From Rhodovulum strictum (GTDB taxonomy: Bacteria > Pseudomonadota > Alphaproteobacteria > Rhodobacterales > Rhodobacteraceae), in NCBI RefSeq assembly GCF_009649175.1, contig NZ_WJPO01000002.1:62001-126000 (forward strand): a stretch of DNA of 64,000 nucleotides. Direction: 5' to 3'. The position numbers and the translations under genes are program-made. Under the pieces are notes generated by a model. That model made no database searches. It was not told the origin of the DNA and saw only the letters and a program-made list of their open reading frames with translations. The number at the start of each line of letters is the position of its first letter. Position 1 is the stretch's first letter. Positions 16,922-25,252 of the stretch are shown piece by piece.

Positions 16922-17619
16922 TGGGCGGCTGGGGCGAACTGGCGCTGGCCTTCGGCGTGTTCCTGGCCTCGCATGGCGTTCCGGTGCAGCCCCCCGTGAA
17001 ACGGCGGCTGACAGCTATGCTGGGGCGGGGCGGCTATCTGGCGGCCTATAGCGCGCTGTCGGTCGCGGTGCTGGCCTGGCTGATCGTTGCCGCCGGGCGC
17101 GCGCCGCATGTGCCGTTGCTGCCCTGGGCGGCGTGGCAAGCCTGGGTACCGAACCTTGCGATGCCGGTGGTCTGCCTGTTGATCGCCTTTGGCACGGCGG
17201 CACCCAATCCGCTCAGCTTCGGCGGTGCGCGCAACGACCGCTTCGATCCCGCCCGCCCCGGCATCGTGGGGCTGACCCGCCACCCGCTGCCCTGGGCGCT
17301 GGCGCTGTGGTCGGGCGCGCATGCGCTGGCCAATCCCGATCTGGCGCATCTGCTGATGTTCGGCGGCTTCGCGGGGTTCGCGGTTCTCGGCACGCGGATC
17401 ATCGATCGGCGCAACCGCCGCCTTCTGGGCGAGGCCGAATGGCAGCGGCTGGCCGCCCATACCGCGAACCTGCCGCTTGCGGCGCTGATCGCGGGGCGCT
17501 GGCGGCCCCGCGCATGGCCCGCCCCGGCGCGGGTGATGATCGCGCTGGCGCTCTGGGCGGTGCTGTTTCTTGGCCACGAGGCGGTGATCGGCGTCTCGCC
17601 CCTGCCTGCGCCGATCTGA
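16918..17619 (+). CDS. nnrU: NnrU family membrane protein
   Basis: A 233-residue membrane protein with about six hydrophobic segments and the NnrU/MAPEG-like features FLASHGVPVQPPVKRRL and TRHPLPWALALWSGAHALAN. NnrU-like proteins accompany denitrification and NO-response genes; their exact role is not known. The start at 16918 overlaps the nsrR stop (ATGATG/TGA), so the two genes are co-translated and belong to the NsrR regulon. Confidence 0.9.
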   Translation: MMGGWGELALAFGVFLASHGVPVQPPVKRRLTAMLGRGGYLAAYSALSVAVLAWLIVAAGRAPHVPLLPWAAWQAWVPNLAMPVVCLLIAFGTAAPNPLSFGGARNDRFDPARPGIVGLTRHPLPWALALWSGAHALANPDLAHLLMFGGFAGFAVLGTRIIDRRNRRLLGEAEWQRLAAHTANLPLAALIAGRWRPRAWPAPARVMIALALWAVLFLGHEAVIGVSPLPAPI

Positions 17620-17625
17620 GCCGGC

Positions 17626-18324
17626 TCAGCTCGACGGGTCGTCGATCAGACGGGCCGGCTTGGCCAGCCGGAGAAGCGGCCCGCGATCGCAGATCGTGAT
17701 GGATTGACCGTCATTCTGCACGCCATATTCGCCCAGCGTCCGCAGCGCCCGTGACAGGTTCTCGGGCGTCATGCCAAGCAGCGAGGCGATCTTGCGCTTT
17801 TCCAGCGGCAACGCAAAGCTCTCGGCCCCGCCCGCCAAATCCTGATACCGTAGCAGGTAATTGGCCAGCCGCTCTATCGAACTGCGCAACCTGATGTTCT
17901 TGCTGGATTTCACAACGCCGCGATAGCTTGCTGCAAGTTCCCTGACCACGGCGCGCGCAAAGGCACGGTCCTCGTCGAAGACATCGCGCACATTCTCCGA
18001 AGGCAACAGGACAACGCGGCTTTTTTCAAGCGTGCGCGCAGAACACAGGAAAGGCGCATCCTGGATCGTAGCTGCCAGCAGGAAGCTCGAGACCGGGGTC
18101 ACGATCTCCATCGTGGTCTCGCGCCGGTTCCATGTGGCGAAAAGCTCGACCTGACCGGCGGTCAGCACATGCAGGAAATCGCTTGCCTCGCCCTCATGGA
18201 ACAGGTCGACTTGCGGCGGAAAGGTCTGGACATAGGCACCGCGATGCAGCCGGGCAAAGGCGCTCTCGGCCATATCGGCAAAGATCGGCAGGTTGCGGAT
18301 TTCACAGATATCCGATTCGCGCAT
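17626..18324 (-). CDS. Crp/Fnr-family regulator, NNR/DNR type
   Basis: A 232-residue regulator with an effector domain (about 15-130), dimer helix and a C-terminal winged helix (about 165-215) with recognition helix TPENLSRALRTL. There is no N-terminal cysteine set for an Fe-S cluster, so it is not FNR itself. The sequence type and the nnrS/nsrR/nnrU neighbourhood fit the heme-dependent NO sensors NNR/DNR, which activate nir, nor and related genes. It ends six bases from nnrU, convergent. An FNR-type box lies 20 bases before its ATG. Confidence 0.85.
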   Translation of the reverse strand: MRESDICEIRNLPIFADMAESAFARLHRGAYVQTFPPQVDLFHEGEASDFLHVLTAGQVELFATWNRRETTMEIVTPVSSFLLAATIQDAPFLCSARTLEKSRVVLLPSENVRDVFDEDRAFARAVVRELAASYRGVVKSSKNIRLRSSIERLANYLLRYQDLAGGAESFALPLEKRKIASLLGMTPENLSRALRTLGEYGVQNDGQSITICDRGPLLRLAKPARLIDDPSS

Positions 18325-18344
18325 GTCCTCTCCGGCCTAATCTC

Positions 18345-18358
18345 TTGACAATTATCAA
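18345..18358. promoter_or_regulatory. FNR/NNR-type binding site
   Basis: TTGAC-AATT-ATCAA differs by one base from the ideal TTGAT-N4-ATCAA palindrome. It lies 20 bases before the ATG of the NNR-type regulator. That is too close for normal activation from -41.5 of the annotated start, so it suggests autorepression, a start further downstream, or use by the rightward genes. Confidence 0.7.
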
Positions 18359-18580
18359 GTGAACTTGCGTTAAATATCAAAGCTCTCGCGCCCAGATTGG
18401 TGAGGCCCGGTTGAGATGTTTCACCCAATCGCCCGACCTTTTGCCCGCGCGGCCTTATTTCGTCATTCTGGCGTATCTTCCGGGCACCAATCAACCCGAA
18501 AGCGACTTGCCCATACAATGCTGACATTCAAATAGGCTGCCGGGACAGTAATTTGGAACACTTCTTCGTGGGGGATCGGG

Positions 18581-18709
18581 ATGGGGTTCTTGAACGCGGC
18601 GCCGCAGGGGCCTCAGGAACGGGTGCGTCGGGCCATCGATCCGGCCGAAGGTGAAACACTGGCGACAGGGGAACAAGCGGGCCGGGCCGAATGGGAGACA
18701 GTCAGATGA
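18581..18709 (+). CDS. small open frame upstream of and overlapping narJ
   Basis: A 42-codon frame that starts with ATG after a GGGGGA ribosome-like site five bases upstream and stops exactly over the narJ start (ATGA overlap at 18706). The product begins MGFLNAAPQGPQERVRRAID and is hydrophilic and acidic, with no known motif. The overlap suggests a translated leader or the C-terminal remnant of a gene that once preceded narJ. It could also be chance in this GC-rich DNA. The remaining 256 bases upstream hold the FNR-type box and no other clear feature. Confidence 0.35.
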   Translation: MGFLNAAPQGPQERVRRAIDPAEGETLATGEQAGRAEWETVR

Positions 18710-19275
18710 TCGTGACGATCAAGGCACTCGCCGCGATGCTGAGCCCGCCCAGTGCCCAGTTCAAGGCCGCCACATGGGATATCGCCGATGCCATGCTGGT
18801 CGAGGATCTGCTGACTCCAGAGGTACGCCGCCAGCTTCTGCCATTGCTTGACGAAATCCACGAGATGGAGCTTGGACGCCAGCAGGAACGCTTCGCGGCG
18901 CATTTCCAGCGCTCGCGATCCTTGTCGCTGAACCTGATCGAGCACCTGCCCACGGACGAGGCCGGGCCCGCCGCCCATCTGGACTCCTGTCACCTGGCCC
19001 TGTTGCTCGACACCCTTGCCGACCGTCCCCTGAACGAGGTGCGCGGCGTGCTGGCGGATGTCGCGCCCGTGGTCGAGATCCTGGCGCTTCGGCTCGAGGC
19101 GCTGGGCAGCAGCTATGCGGGCGTTTTCCGGGCATTGCTGCATCTGGCGGTCCAGGGGGCGCGTACCGCACACGACGCCGAAGGATACTTCGCTTACAGC
19201 CGCTGCCCGCCCGGACTCACCGGCTGCACGGGGCCGACCCCGGCCGCCGCCGCCCTCCACCTGCCCGAGCGATAG
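18706..19275 (+). CDS. narJ: NarJ-like nitrate reductase chaperone, shortened
   Basis: A 189-residue NarJ/TorD-type protein. The segment FAAHFQRSRSLSLNLIEHL matches the YSELFDRGRATSLLLFEHV region of E. coli NarJ, and VLADVAPVVEILALRL matches the DIAPILALLSARL region. Between them roughly 20-25 residues of the family are missing. NarJ inserts the molybdenum cofactor into NarG, but narG, narH and narI are not next to it, as they would be in a nar operon. I chose the start at 18706, with a GGGAGA site; an ATG at 18691 lacks one. Probably a remnant or a reassigned chaperone. Confidence 0.72.
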   Translation: MIVTIKALAAMLSPPSAQFKAATWDIADAMLVEDLLTPEVRRQLLPLLDEIHEMELGRQQERFAAHFQRSRSLSLNLIEHLPTDEAGPAAHLDSCHLALLLDTLADRPLNEVRGVLADVAPVVEILALRLEALGSSYAGVFRALLHLAVQGARTAHDAEGYFAYSRCPPGLTGCTGPTPAAAALHLPER

Positions 19276-19277
19276 CG

Positions 19278-20258
19278 ATGAGGACGCGCTTTCCCGAAAT
19301 CACCATCGACGGTGTCGCCCTGGCGCCAACGACGATTGCGGCCAGGACAACGGTCCGCACCGCAGCCGCAAACGGCCCGGGCAATGCAAGGGCACAATCG
19401 GGTTGCGCGCCCGGGGACTTTGGCGATGCGCCATTCCGCGCAGGCGGACTGGAGGAGCGGCGCACCAGCTTTGCGCGGGTCGGATCGGCGCTGGCCAGCC
19501 GCAACATCGACCTTGCACCGGGGGCGATGGGGCCGTTCGATCTGGACCTGGCGCGCGCCCGGCTGAACGGGGCGCTGGAATTGGCCGCGCGCGAGCGGCG
19601 GGCGCGGGCCGCCTTTGCCCGGATGAACCGACCGAACAACCCGGGCTGGCCCGGAACACCGGCCGGAGGGTCGGCCGGTCAACCGGCACTTGCCCCCCGG
19701 GACACGCAGCCCCGATCCCAGGAATTCGGCCCGGTTCCGGTCGATCTGCGCAACCATGCCGATCCGCTCGACGCGATTGCGGCCGATCACTTGCGGCAGC
19801 GGCAGATGGCGGGCGCGCTGGAACGGCTGGCGCACGGCCAGGTGCCGTGCCTGGAACACATCATCGGGTTGCTGGCGCATGTCGATATCGAACTGCCGGT
19901 GAATTTCCTGGACGAGGAAGTGGACCTGTTCGATCTTCTGCGCCGACGGGCCGGACCGCGGGACCGGCCGGACTGGCTGCTTGACCGGCTTGCCGCCGAA
20001 CATGCCGTGATCGACGATCTGGCGGGCGAGGTCAGCCATATCCTGCGCAGCGTCATTACCGGCCGGACACCGCCCGACATGCGCGCGCTGGGCCGCTTTG
20101 CCGTTGCCACCCGCCGCCACCTGATCGTGGACGAGACATTGATCCTGCCGCTTGCGCGCATGCGCCTGTCCCAGCGCGACCGGCAGGATCTGCGCGCCGC
20201 CATGGCCGCGCGGCGGGGCCTTCCCCCTGCCACCGCCCGCGGGACCATCGACGCCTGA
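19278..20258 (+). CDS. hemerythrin-like domain protein with degenerate PPIase-type N-terminus
   Basis: A 326-residue protein two bases after narJ. The C-terminal part (about 155-310) is a hemerythrin-like four-helix domain with candidate ligands in DPLDAIAADHLRQRQ, CLEHIIGLLAHVDIELP, AEHAVIDD and TRRHLIVDETLILP, so it may bind a di-iron centre and sense or handle O2 or NO. The N-terminus FPEITIDGVALAPTTIA and the later FDLDLARARLNGALEL resemble the two ends of the parvulin-type isomerases found in nar operons, but the catalytic domain between them is absent. This reading is inferred. Residues 115-150 are low-complexity Pro/Gly-rich linker. Confidence 0.65.
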   Translation: MRTRFPEITIDGVALAPTTIAARTTVRTAAANGPGNARAQSGCAPGDFGDAPFRAGGLEERRTSFARVGSALASRNIDLAPGAMGPFDLDLARARLNGALELAARERRARAAFARMNRPNNPGWPGTPAGGSAGQPALAPRDTQPRSQEFGPVPVDLRNHADPLDAIAADHLRQRQMAGALERLAHGQVPCLEHIIGLLAHVDIELPVNFLDEEVDLFDLLRRRAGPRDRPDWLLDRLAAEHAVIDDLAGEVSHILRSVITGRTPPDMRALGRFAVATRRHLIVDETLILPLARMRLSQRDRQDLRAAMAARRGLPPATARGTIDA

Positions 20259-20269
20259 GCCGGGCGGGC

Positions 20270-20962
20270 TCAGCCCAGCGCGTACCCCGCGCCGCGGACG
20301 GTGCGGACGGGATCCTCGCCGCCATGCTGGCACAGGGCCTTGCGCAACCGGCCGATATGGACATCGACGGTGCGGGTATCGACATAGATATCCCGGCCCC
20401 AGACCCGATCCAGCAACTGCTCGCGGCTCCAGACCCGGCCGGGTTTCTCCATGAAGGTCGACAGCAGCCGAAACTCGGTCGGGCCAAGCTTCAGCGTCTG
20501 GCCGTCGCGGAAAACCTTGTGGGTCTCGGGGTCCAGAACGATATCCTCGAATTCCAGCCGCTGGCCCACCGCCGCGGGCCGCGTGCGTCTGAGCAGCGCC
20601 TTGACCCGCGCCATCAGTTCGACCACCGAATAGGGTTTCACGACGTAATCATCGGCGCCGGTTTCCAGCCCGCGCACCCGGTCAACTTCCTCGGCCCGGG
20701 CCGAAAGCATGATGATCGGCATCGCGCGCGTGTCGTTGCGGGTCTTGAGCTGGCGGCAGATCTCGATCCCCGAGACCGAGGGCAGCATCCAGTCCAGCAC
20801 CACCAGATCGGGCACGATCTCGTCCACCAGGATCAACGCCTCGTCCCCGGTCGCGGCGCGGGCCACGCGAAAGCCCTCGGCCTCCAGATTGTAGGCCAGA
20901 ACCTCGCGCTGGGCGGGCTCGTCCTCGACGATCAGCACTGTGGGCCTTTCGGCGATTGACAT
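20270..20962 (-). CDS. phoB: phosphate regulon response regulator PhoB
   Basis: A 230-residue OmpR-type regulator. The receiver has Glu13-Asp14 in IVEDE, phospho-acceptor Asp57 in LVVLDWMLP, and the lysine in VVKPYS. The C-terminal winged helix (about 130-228) has LGPTEFRLLSTFMEKPGRVWSREQLLDRVWG. It binds Pho boxes such as the one before pstS. It is the last gene of pstSCAB-phoU-phoB, three bases after phoU. The partner kinase PhoR is not in the window. Confidence 0.95.
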   Translation of the reverse strand: MSIAERPTVLIVEDEPAQREVLAYNLEAEGFRVARAATGDEALILVDEIVPDLVVLDWMLPSVSGIEICRQLKTRNDTRAMPIIMLSARAEEVDRVRGLETGADDYVVKPYSVVELMARVKALLRRTRPAAVGQRLEFEDIVLDPETHKVFRDGQTLKLGPTEFRLLSTFMEKPGRVWSREQLLDRVWGRDIYVDTRTVDVHIGRLRKALCQHGGEDPVRTVRGAGYALG

Positions 20963-20965
20963 CGC

Positions 20966-21676
20966 TCAGACCCTCGGCGCCTCGACCGCGGTACGGTCGG
21001 CCTTGGGCCGTTCGTCCTCGGGCATCTCGCCGGTCACCAGATAGATCACCTGTTCCGCAATCGCGGTGACATGGTCGCCCATCCGCTCGATGTTCTTGGC
21101 GATGAAATGCAGATGCATGCAGGCGGTGATGTTGCGCGGATCCTCCATCATGAAGGTCAGGAACTCGCGGAACAGCGCGTTGTACATCTGGTCCACTTCC
21201 ATGTCGCGCATGCGCACATCCTGGGCCAGTTCGGCATCGCGCTGGATATAGGCGTCCAGCGCGTCCTTCAGCATCGCCTCGACCGCCATAGACATGCGCC
21301 GGATCGCGCCCGCAGACCCGTCAATGGGGGTCATCTGCACCAGAACCCCGGTGCGCTTGGCCATGTTCTTGGCATAGTCGCCGATCCGTTCCAGATTGGC
21401 GCCGATCTTCATCACGGTCAGCACCGTGCGCAGATCGCTGGCCGAAGGCTGGCGCAGCGCCAGCATCCGGGCACATTCCTGGTTCACGCGCTCTTCCAGC
21501 TCGTCCACGGCGCGGTCGTTCTTGCGCACCCGCTCGGCCAGTTCCTCGTCGCGGTTTTCCAGCGATTGCGCGGACTCGAGGATCGCGACCTCGACCAGCC
21601 CGCCCATCTTCATGATGAGCGCCTGGATCGCCTCGAGGTCGCGGTCGTAGGATTTCACGATATGGCGGTCGTTCAT
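20966..21676 (-). CDS. phoU: phosphate signalling protein PhoU
   Basis: A 236-residue all-helical protein with the two PhoU three-helix repeats (about 18-110 and 120-215). Metal-binding signatures are visible in LERIGDYAKNMA and IERMGDHVTAIAEQVIYL. PhoU links the Pst transporter to PhoR/PhoB signalling and restrains the Pho response when phosphate is plentiful. It lies 13 bases after pstB and 3 bases before phoB. Confidence 0.96.
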   Translation of the reverse strand: MNDRHIVKSYDRDLEAIQALIMKMGGLVEVAILESAQSLENRDEELAERVRKNDRAVDELEERVNQECARMLALRQPSASDLRTVLTVMKIGANLERIGDYAKNMAKRTGVLVQMTPIDGSAGAIRRMSMAVEAMLKDALDAYIQRDAELAQDVRMRDMEVDQMYNALFREFLTFMMEDPRNITACMHLHFIAKNIERMGDHVTAIAEQVIYLVTGEMPEDERPKADRTAVEAPRV

Positions 21677-21689
21677 CTGCGATCCCTTC

Positions 21690-22487
21690 TCAGCCGATCC
21701 GGCCGGTGATGTAGCTTTCGGTACGCGGGTCGTGCGGGTTGGTGAAGATTTGCCCGGTCTCGCCGAACTCGACCAGATGGCCCAGATGGAAGAAGGCGGT
21801 CTTCTGGCTGACGCGGGCGGCCTGCTGCATCGAGTGGGTGACGATCACCACCGAATACTGTTCGCGCAGTTCGTCGATCAGTTCCTCGACCTGCGCGGTC
21901 GCGATCGGGTCCAGCGCCGAACACGGTTCGTCCATCAGGAGAACCTCGGGTTCGGTCGCCACGGCGCGCGCGATGCACAGACGCTGCTGCTGGCCGCCCG
22001 ACAGGCCGGTGCCGGGGGACGAAAGCCGGTCCTTGACCTCCTCCCACAGCGCGGCCCGGCGCAGCGCGCGTTCCACGATCTCGTCCAGATCGGCCCGGGA
22101 CTGCGCCATGCCATGGATCTTGGGGCCATAGCCGACATTGTCGTAGATCGACTTGGGAAAGGGGTTCGGCTTCTGGAACACCATGCCGACCTTGGCGCGC
22201 AACTGCACCGGATCGATCGAAGGCGCATAGATGTCCTCGCCGTCCAGCGTGATCAGGCCCTTGACGCTACAGATGTCGATGGTGTCGTTCATCCGGTTCA
22301 GGCAGCGCAGGAAGGTCGACTTGCCGCAACCCGACGGCCCGATGAACGCGGTCACCGTCTTGTCCTCGATGTCCACGTCCACGTCCTTGATGGCGCGGTT
22401 CTCGCCATAGAACACGTTGACCCCGCGGGCCGAGATCTTCACCTCATGGGTCACTGCAGTCCTCTTCGTCAGCGGATTGTCATACAT
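21690..22487 (-). CDS. pstB: phosphate ABC transporter ATP-binding protein
   Basis: A 265-residue ABC ATPase. Walker [10 protein letters not shown] is at 50-58, followed by the Q-loop, signature [14 protein letters not shown] (near 160), Walker [14 protein letters not shown] and the switch histidine in VTHS. It powers the high-affinity phosphate importer with PstA and PstC. It lies 21 bases after pstA within the Pho-controlled operon. Confidence 0.97.
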   Translation of the reverse strand: MYDNPLTKRTAVTHEVKISARGVNVFYGENRAIKDVDVDIEDKTVTAFIGPSGCGKSTFLRCLNRMNDTIDICSVKGLITLDGEDIYAPSIDPVQLRAKVGMVFQKPNPFPKSIYDNVGYGPKIHGMAQSRADLDEIVERALRRAALWEEVKDRLSSPGTGLSGGQQQRLCIARAVATEPEVLLMDEPCSALDPIATAQVEELIDELREQYSVVIVTHSMQQAARVSQKTAFFHLGHLVEFGETGQIFTNPHDPRTESYITGRIG

Positions 22488-22508
22488 GATCGAATTCCTT
22501 TGCCAGCG

Positions 22509-23813
22509 CTACCATTTCCGCTCGAACCGGTTGCGCAGGAAGATGGCGAGCGCATTCATAACTACGAGGAAGGTCAACAGCACCAGGATTGCCGCCGAGG
22601 TGCGGCTGACAAAGCCGCGTTCGGGGCTGTCGGCCCAGATGAAGATCTGCGTCGGCAGGGCGGTGGCACTGTCGAAAGGCGTGCTCGGGGCCGAGGTGAT
22701 GAAGGCGTTCATCCCGATCAGCAGAAGCGGCGCGGTCTCGCCCAGCGCCTGCGCCAGGCCGATGATGGTGCCGGTCAGGATGCCCGGCATCGCCAGCGGC
22801 AGCACATGGCCGAACACCACCTGATGGCGGGACGCACCCACACCCAGCGCCGCCTCGCGGATCGAGGGCGGCACGGCCTTCAGCGCAGCCCGCGTCGCGA
22901 TGATGATCGTGGGCATCGTCATCAGCGCCAGCGTCAGACCGCCCACGAAGGGCGCCGAGCGCTGCATGCCGAACCAGCCCAGGAACACCGCCAGCGCCAG
23001 CAGACCGAACACCACCGAAGGCACCGCCGCCAGGTTGTTGATGTTCACCTCGATCAGGTCGCTGACCCGGTTCTTCGGCGCGAATTCCTCAAGATAGATC
23101 GCCGCACCGATCCCCAGCGGGAACGAGATCAGGAAACAGACCAGAAGCGCCCAGGCCGAGCCGATCAGCGCGCCCTTAAGCCCCGCCAGTTCGGGAAAGC
23201 GCGAGTCGGCATTCCTGAACAGCGCCCAGTTGAACGGCTCGGTGATCGCGCCTTGCGCCATCAGCGTGTCGAACCAGGCGATTTCCTGATCCTTGACGCG
23301 GCGGAACGCCTCGGGCGTCTCGCGGTCGATCAGCCCCTTCTTGAGCTGGTCATAGGGGTCGGAAACCGGCACCCTCATGGTGATCGTCTGCCCGATCAGC
23401 GAGGGGTCCGCCACGATCCGGTCGCGCAGCATGAACTGCGCCCCGTTGCTGAGGATCGCGCCCAGCGCGCGCAATTCGGCGCGGCTCTCGACGCCGGGGA
23501 TCCGCTCGGCCAGTGCCGCGGTCATCACGTCGCGAAAGCCCCCGCGCGGCAGCCCGGCCGCCGGAATCTCGGCCGGATCGACATAGACATCCAGCGTGAT
23601 GTGGGTCTGGGTGAACGCCTTGTGGCCGGTCATCACCAGCGAGCCCACCAGCGTCGCCAGCATCAGGAAGGCAAACGAGATCGCGGCAAGGCCAAGGCCC
23701 TGAAGCATGATCTGGTGACGCTTGCGCCGCCCAAGGCCCGCGCGAACGGTCTCTGTCGAGGAAAGCCGGCGCGGTCCGGCTGCGATATCGGTCATGGCAC
23801 GGGCCTCAGTCAT
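22509..23813 (-). CDS. pstA: phosphate ABC transporter permease
   Basis: A 434-residue inner-membrane permease, longer than the E. coli protein because of a periplasmic insertion of about 150 residues between the first membrane segment (about 38-60) and the core, as usual in alphaproteobacteria. The core carries about five membrane segments and the EAA-type loop IREAALGVGASRHQVVFGHVLPLA. The start at 23813 overlaps the pstC stop by eight bases; an ATG at 23795 with a GAGG ribosome site is a good alternative. Confidence 0.94.
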   Translation of the reverse strand: MTEARAMTDIAAGPRRLSSTETVRAGLGRRKRHQIMLQGLGLAAISFAFLMLATLVGSLVMTGHKAFTQTHITLDVYVDPAEIPAAGLPRGGFRDVMTAALAERIPGVESRAELRALGAILSNGAQFMLRDRIVADPSLIGQTITMRVPVSDPYDQLKKGLIDRETPEAFRRVKDQEIAWFDTLMAQGAITEPFNWALFRNADSRFPELAGLKGALIGSAWALLVCFLISFPLGIGAAIYLEEFAPKNRVSDLIEVNINNLAAVPSVVFGLLALAVFLGWFGMQRSAPFVGGLTLALMTMPTIIIATRAALKAVPPSIREAALGVGASRHQVVFGHVLPLAMPGILTGTIIGLAQALGETAPLLLIGMNAFITSAPSTPFDSATALPTQIFIWADSPERGFVSRTSAAILVLLTFLVVMNALAIFLRNRFERKW

Positions 23814-25182
23814 AGGCTTCGCGGTACTTGCGCACGATGCGCAGCGCGAAGACGTTGATCACCAGAGTGACGAGGAACAGCATCATCCCCAGCGCGAACG
23901 CCGCCAGCGTCTTGGGATTGTCGAACGAGGTGTCGCCGATCAGCAGGGTCACGATCTGCACGGTGACGGTGGTCACGCTGTCCAGCGGGTTGATGGTCAT
24001 CTTGGCGATCAGCCCCGCGGCCATCACGACGATCATCGTCTCGCCGATCGCGCGGCTGACCGCCAGCAGGATGCCGCCCACGATGCCGGGAATGGCCGCC
24101 GGGAACAGGACGGTGGTCATCATCTCGGCCCGGGTCGCGCCCAGCCCCAGCGCCCCGTCGCGCAGCGCCTGCGGCACCGCCGACAGCGCGTCATCGGCAA
24201 AGGACGAGATGAACGGGATCAGCATGATCCCCATCACGCTGCCCGCAGCAAGCGCGGTGTTGGGCGCAATGTCGATGCCCAGCGCGGCCCCCGCAGAGCG
24301 GATCGCCGGTGCCACCGTCAGGATCGCGAAGAAACCGTAGACAACGGTCGGCACGCCGGCCAGGATCTCGAGGATCGGCTTGGCCACCGCACGCATCCGG
24401 CGCGGGGCGAATTCGTTGAGATAGATGCCCGACAACAGGCCCACCGGGATCGCGATGAACAGCGCGACCACGGTGATGACGATGGTGCCCAGAAAGACCG
24501 GGATCCAGCCAAAGGCCCCCTCGGCGGCGATCTGGTCCTCGCGCAGCGGGATCTGCGGCTCCCAGTTCAGCCCGAACAGGAACTCGGTCAGCGGCACCCG
24601 CTCGAAAAAGCGGTAGGTCTCGAACATCAGCGATCCGGCGATGCCCAGCGTGACGAAGATCGCGACCGAGGCACAAAAGATCATCAGGCCCGAAACGATG
24701 CGTTCGACCCGGTGGCGAGCGCGGAACTCGGCGCCGACGCGCAGTCGGGCAAACAGCACCAGCCCCCCGGCCACCACCGCGACAAGCCCCACCAGCGAAT
24801 AGGCGGCAGTCTGGCGCAGCCCGACCAGCCGTTCGGCGGCCTCGATCTTCCAGTCTTCGGGCGTGCCGAAGGTGCGCCCCCCGGCAAGCGACTTGATCTC
24901 GGACAGGATCAGTTGCACCGCCCCCGCGTTCACACCATCCAGCGTTCCGGGCGGCAGGCCGCCCAATACCATCCGGTCGATCACCGGACCCTTGAGAACC
25001 TGCCAGACAAGGATCAGCACCATCACCGGAACGACCGCCAGCAGGAAGGAATACATCCCGTGAAAGCCCGACAGCGAATGCATGCGGGCCCCGCTCTGCC
25101 GGATCGACCGCGCCGCCATCAGGTTCCAGACATACCCGGCGATCGCGAGGGCAAAGAGCAGGGAGAATGCGAGAGAGGTCAT
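23806..25182 (-). CDS. pstC: phosphate ABC transporter permease
   Basis: A 458-residue inner-membrane permease with a membrane segment at the very N-terminus, another near residue 45-65, one near 130-150, a connecting region of about 80 residues and a C-terminal BPD transport domain with about six segments. The EAA loop is LRDGALGLGATRAEMMTTVLFP. It forms the phosphate channel with PstA. It is preceded by a hairpin in the 70-base gap after pstS, which may lower its expression relative to PstS. Confidence 0.95.
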   Translation of the reverse strand: MTSLAFSLLFALAIAGYVWNLMAARSIRQSGARMHSLSGFHGMYSFLLAVVPVMVLILVWQVLKGPVIDRMVLGGLPPGTLDGVNAGAVQLILSEIKSLAGGRTFGTPEDWKIEAAERLVGLRQTAAYSLVGLVAVVAGGLVLFARLRVGAEFRARHRVERIVSGLMIFCASVAIFVTLGIAGSLMFETYRFFERVPLTEFLFGLNWEPQIPLREDQIAAEGAFGWIPVFLGTIVITVVALFIAIPVGLLSGIYLNEFAPRRMRAVAKPILEILAGVPTVVYGFFAILTVAPAIRSAGAALGIDIAPNTALAAGSVMGIMLIPFISSFADDALSAVPQALRDGALGLGATRAEMMTTVLFPAAIPGIVGGILLAVSRAIGETMIVVMAAGLIAKMTINPLDSVTTVTVQIVTLLIGDTSFDNPKTLAAFALGMMLFLVTLVINVFALRIVRKYREAYD

Positions 25183-25209
25183 CTTGGGTGCGCCCCGTCG
25201 AAAGTGACG

Positions 25210-25234
25210 ACTGCCCGGGCAGAACCCGGGCAGT
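25210..25234 (-). other. intercistronic hairpin between pstS and pstC
   Basis: ACTGCCCGGG-N5-CCCGGGCAGT is a perfect ten-base-pair stem with a five-base loop, 18 bases past the pstS stop. No U-tract follows. Such hairpins after binding-protein genes of ABC operons stabilise the upstream message or cause partial termination, giving more PstS than membrane subunits. That role is inferred. Confidence 0.7.
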
Positions 25235-25252
25235 CCCTGGCTTGAAAGCCGA

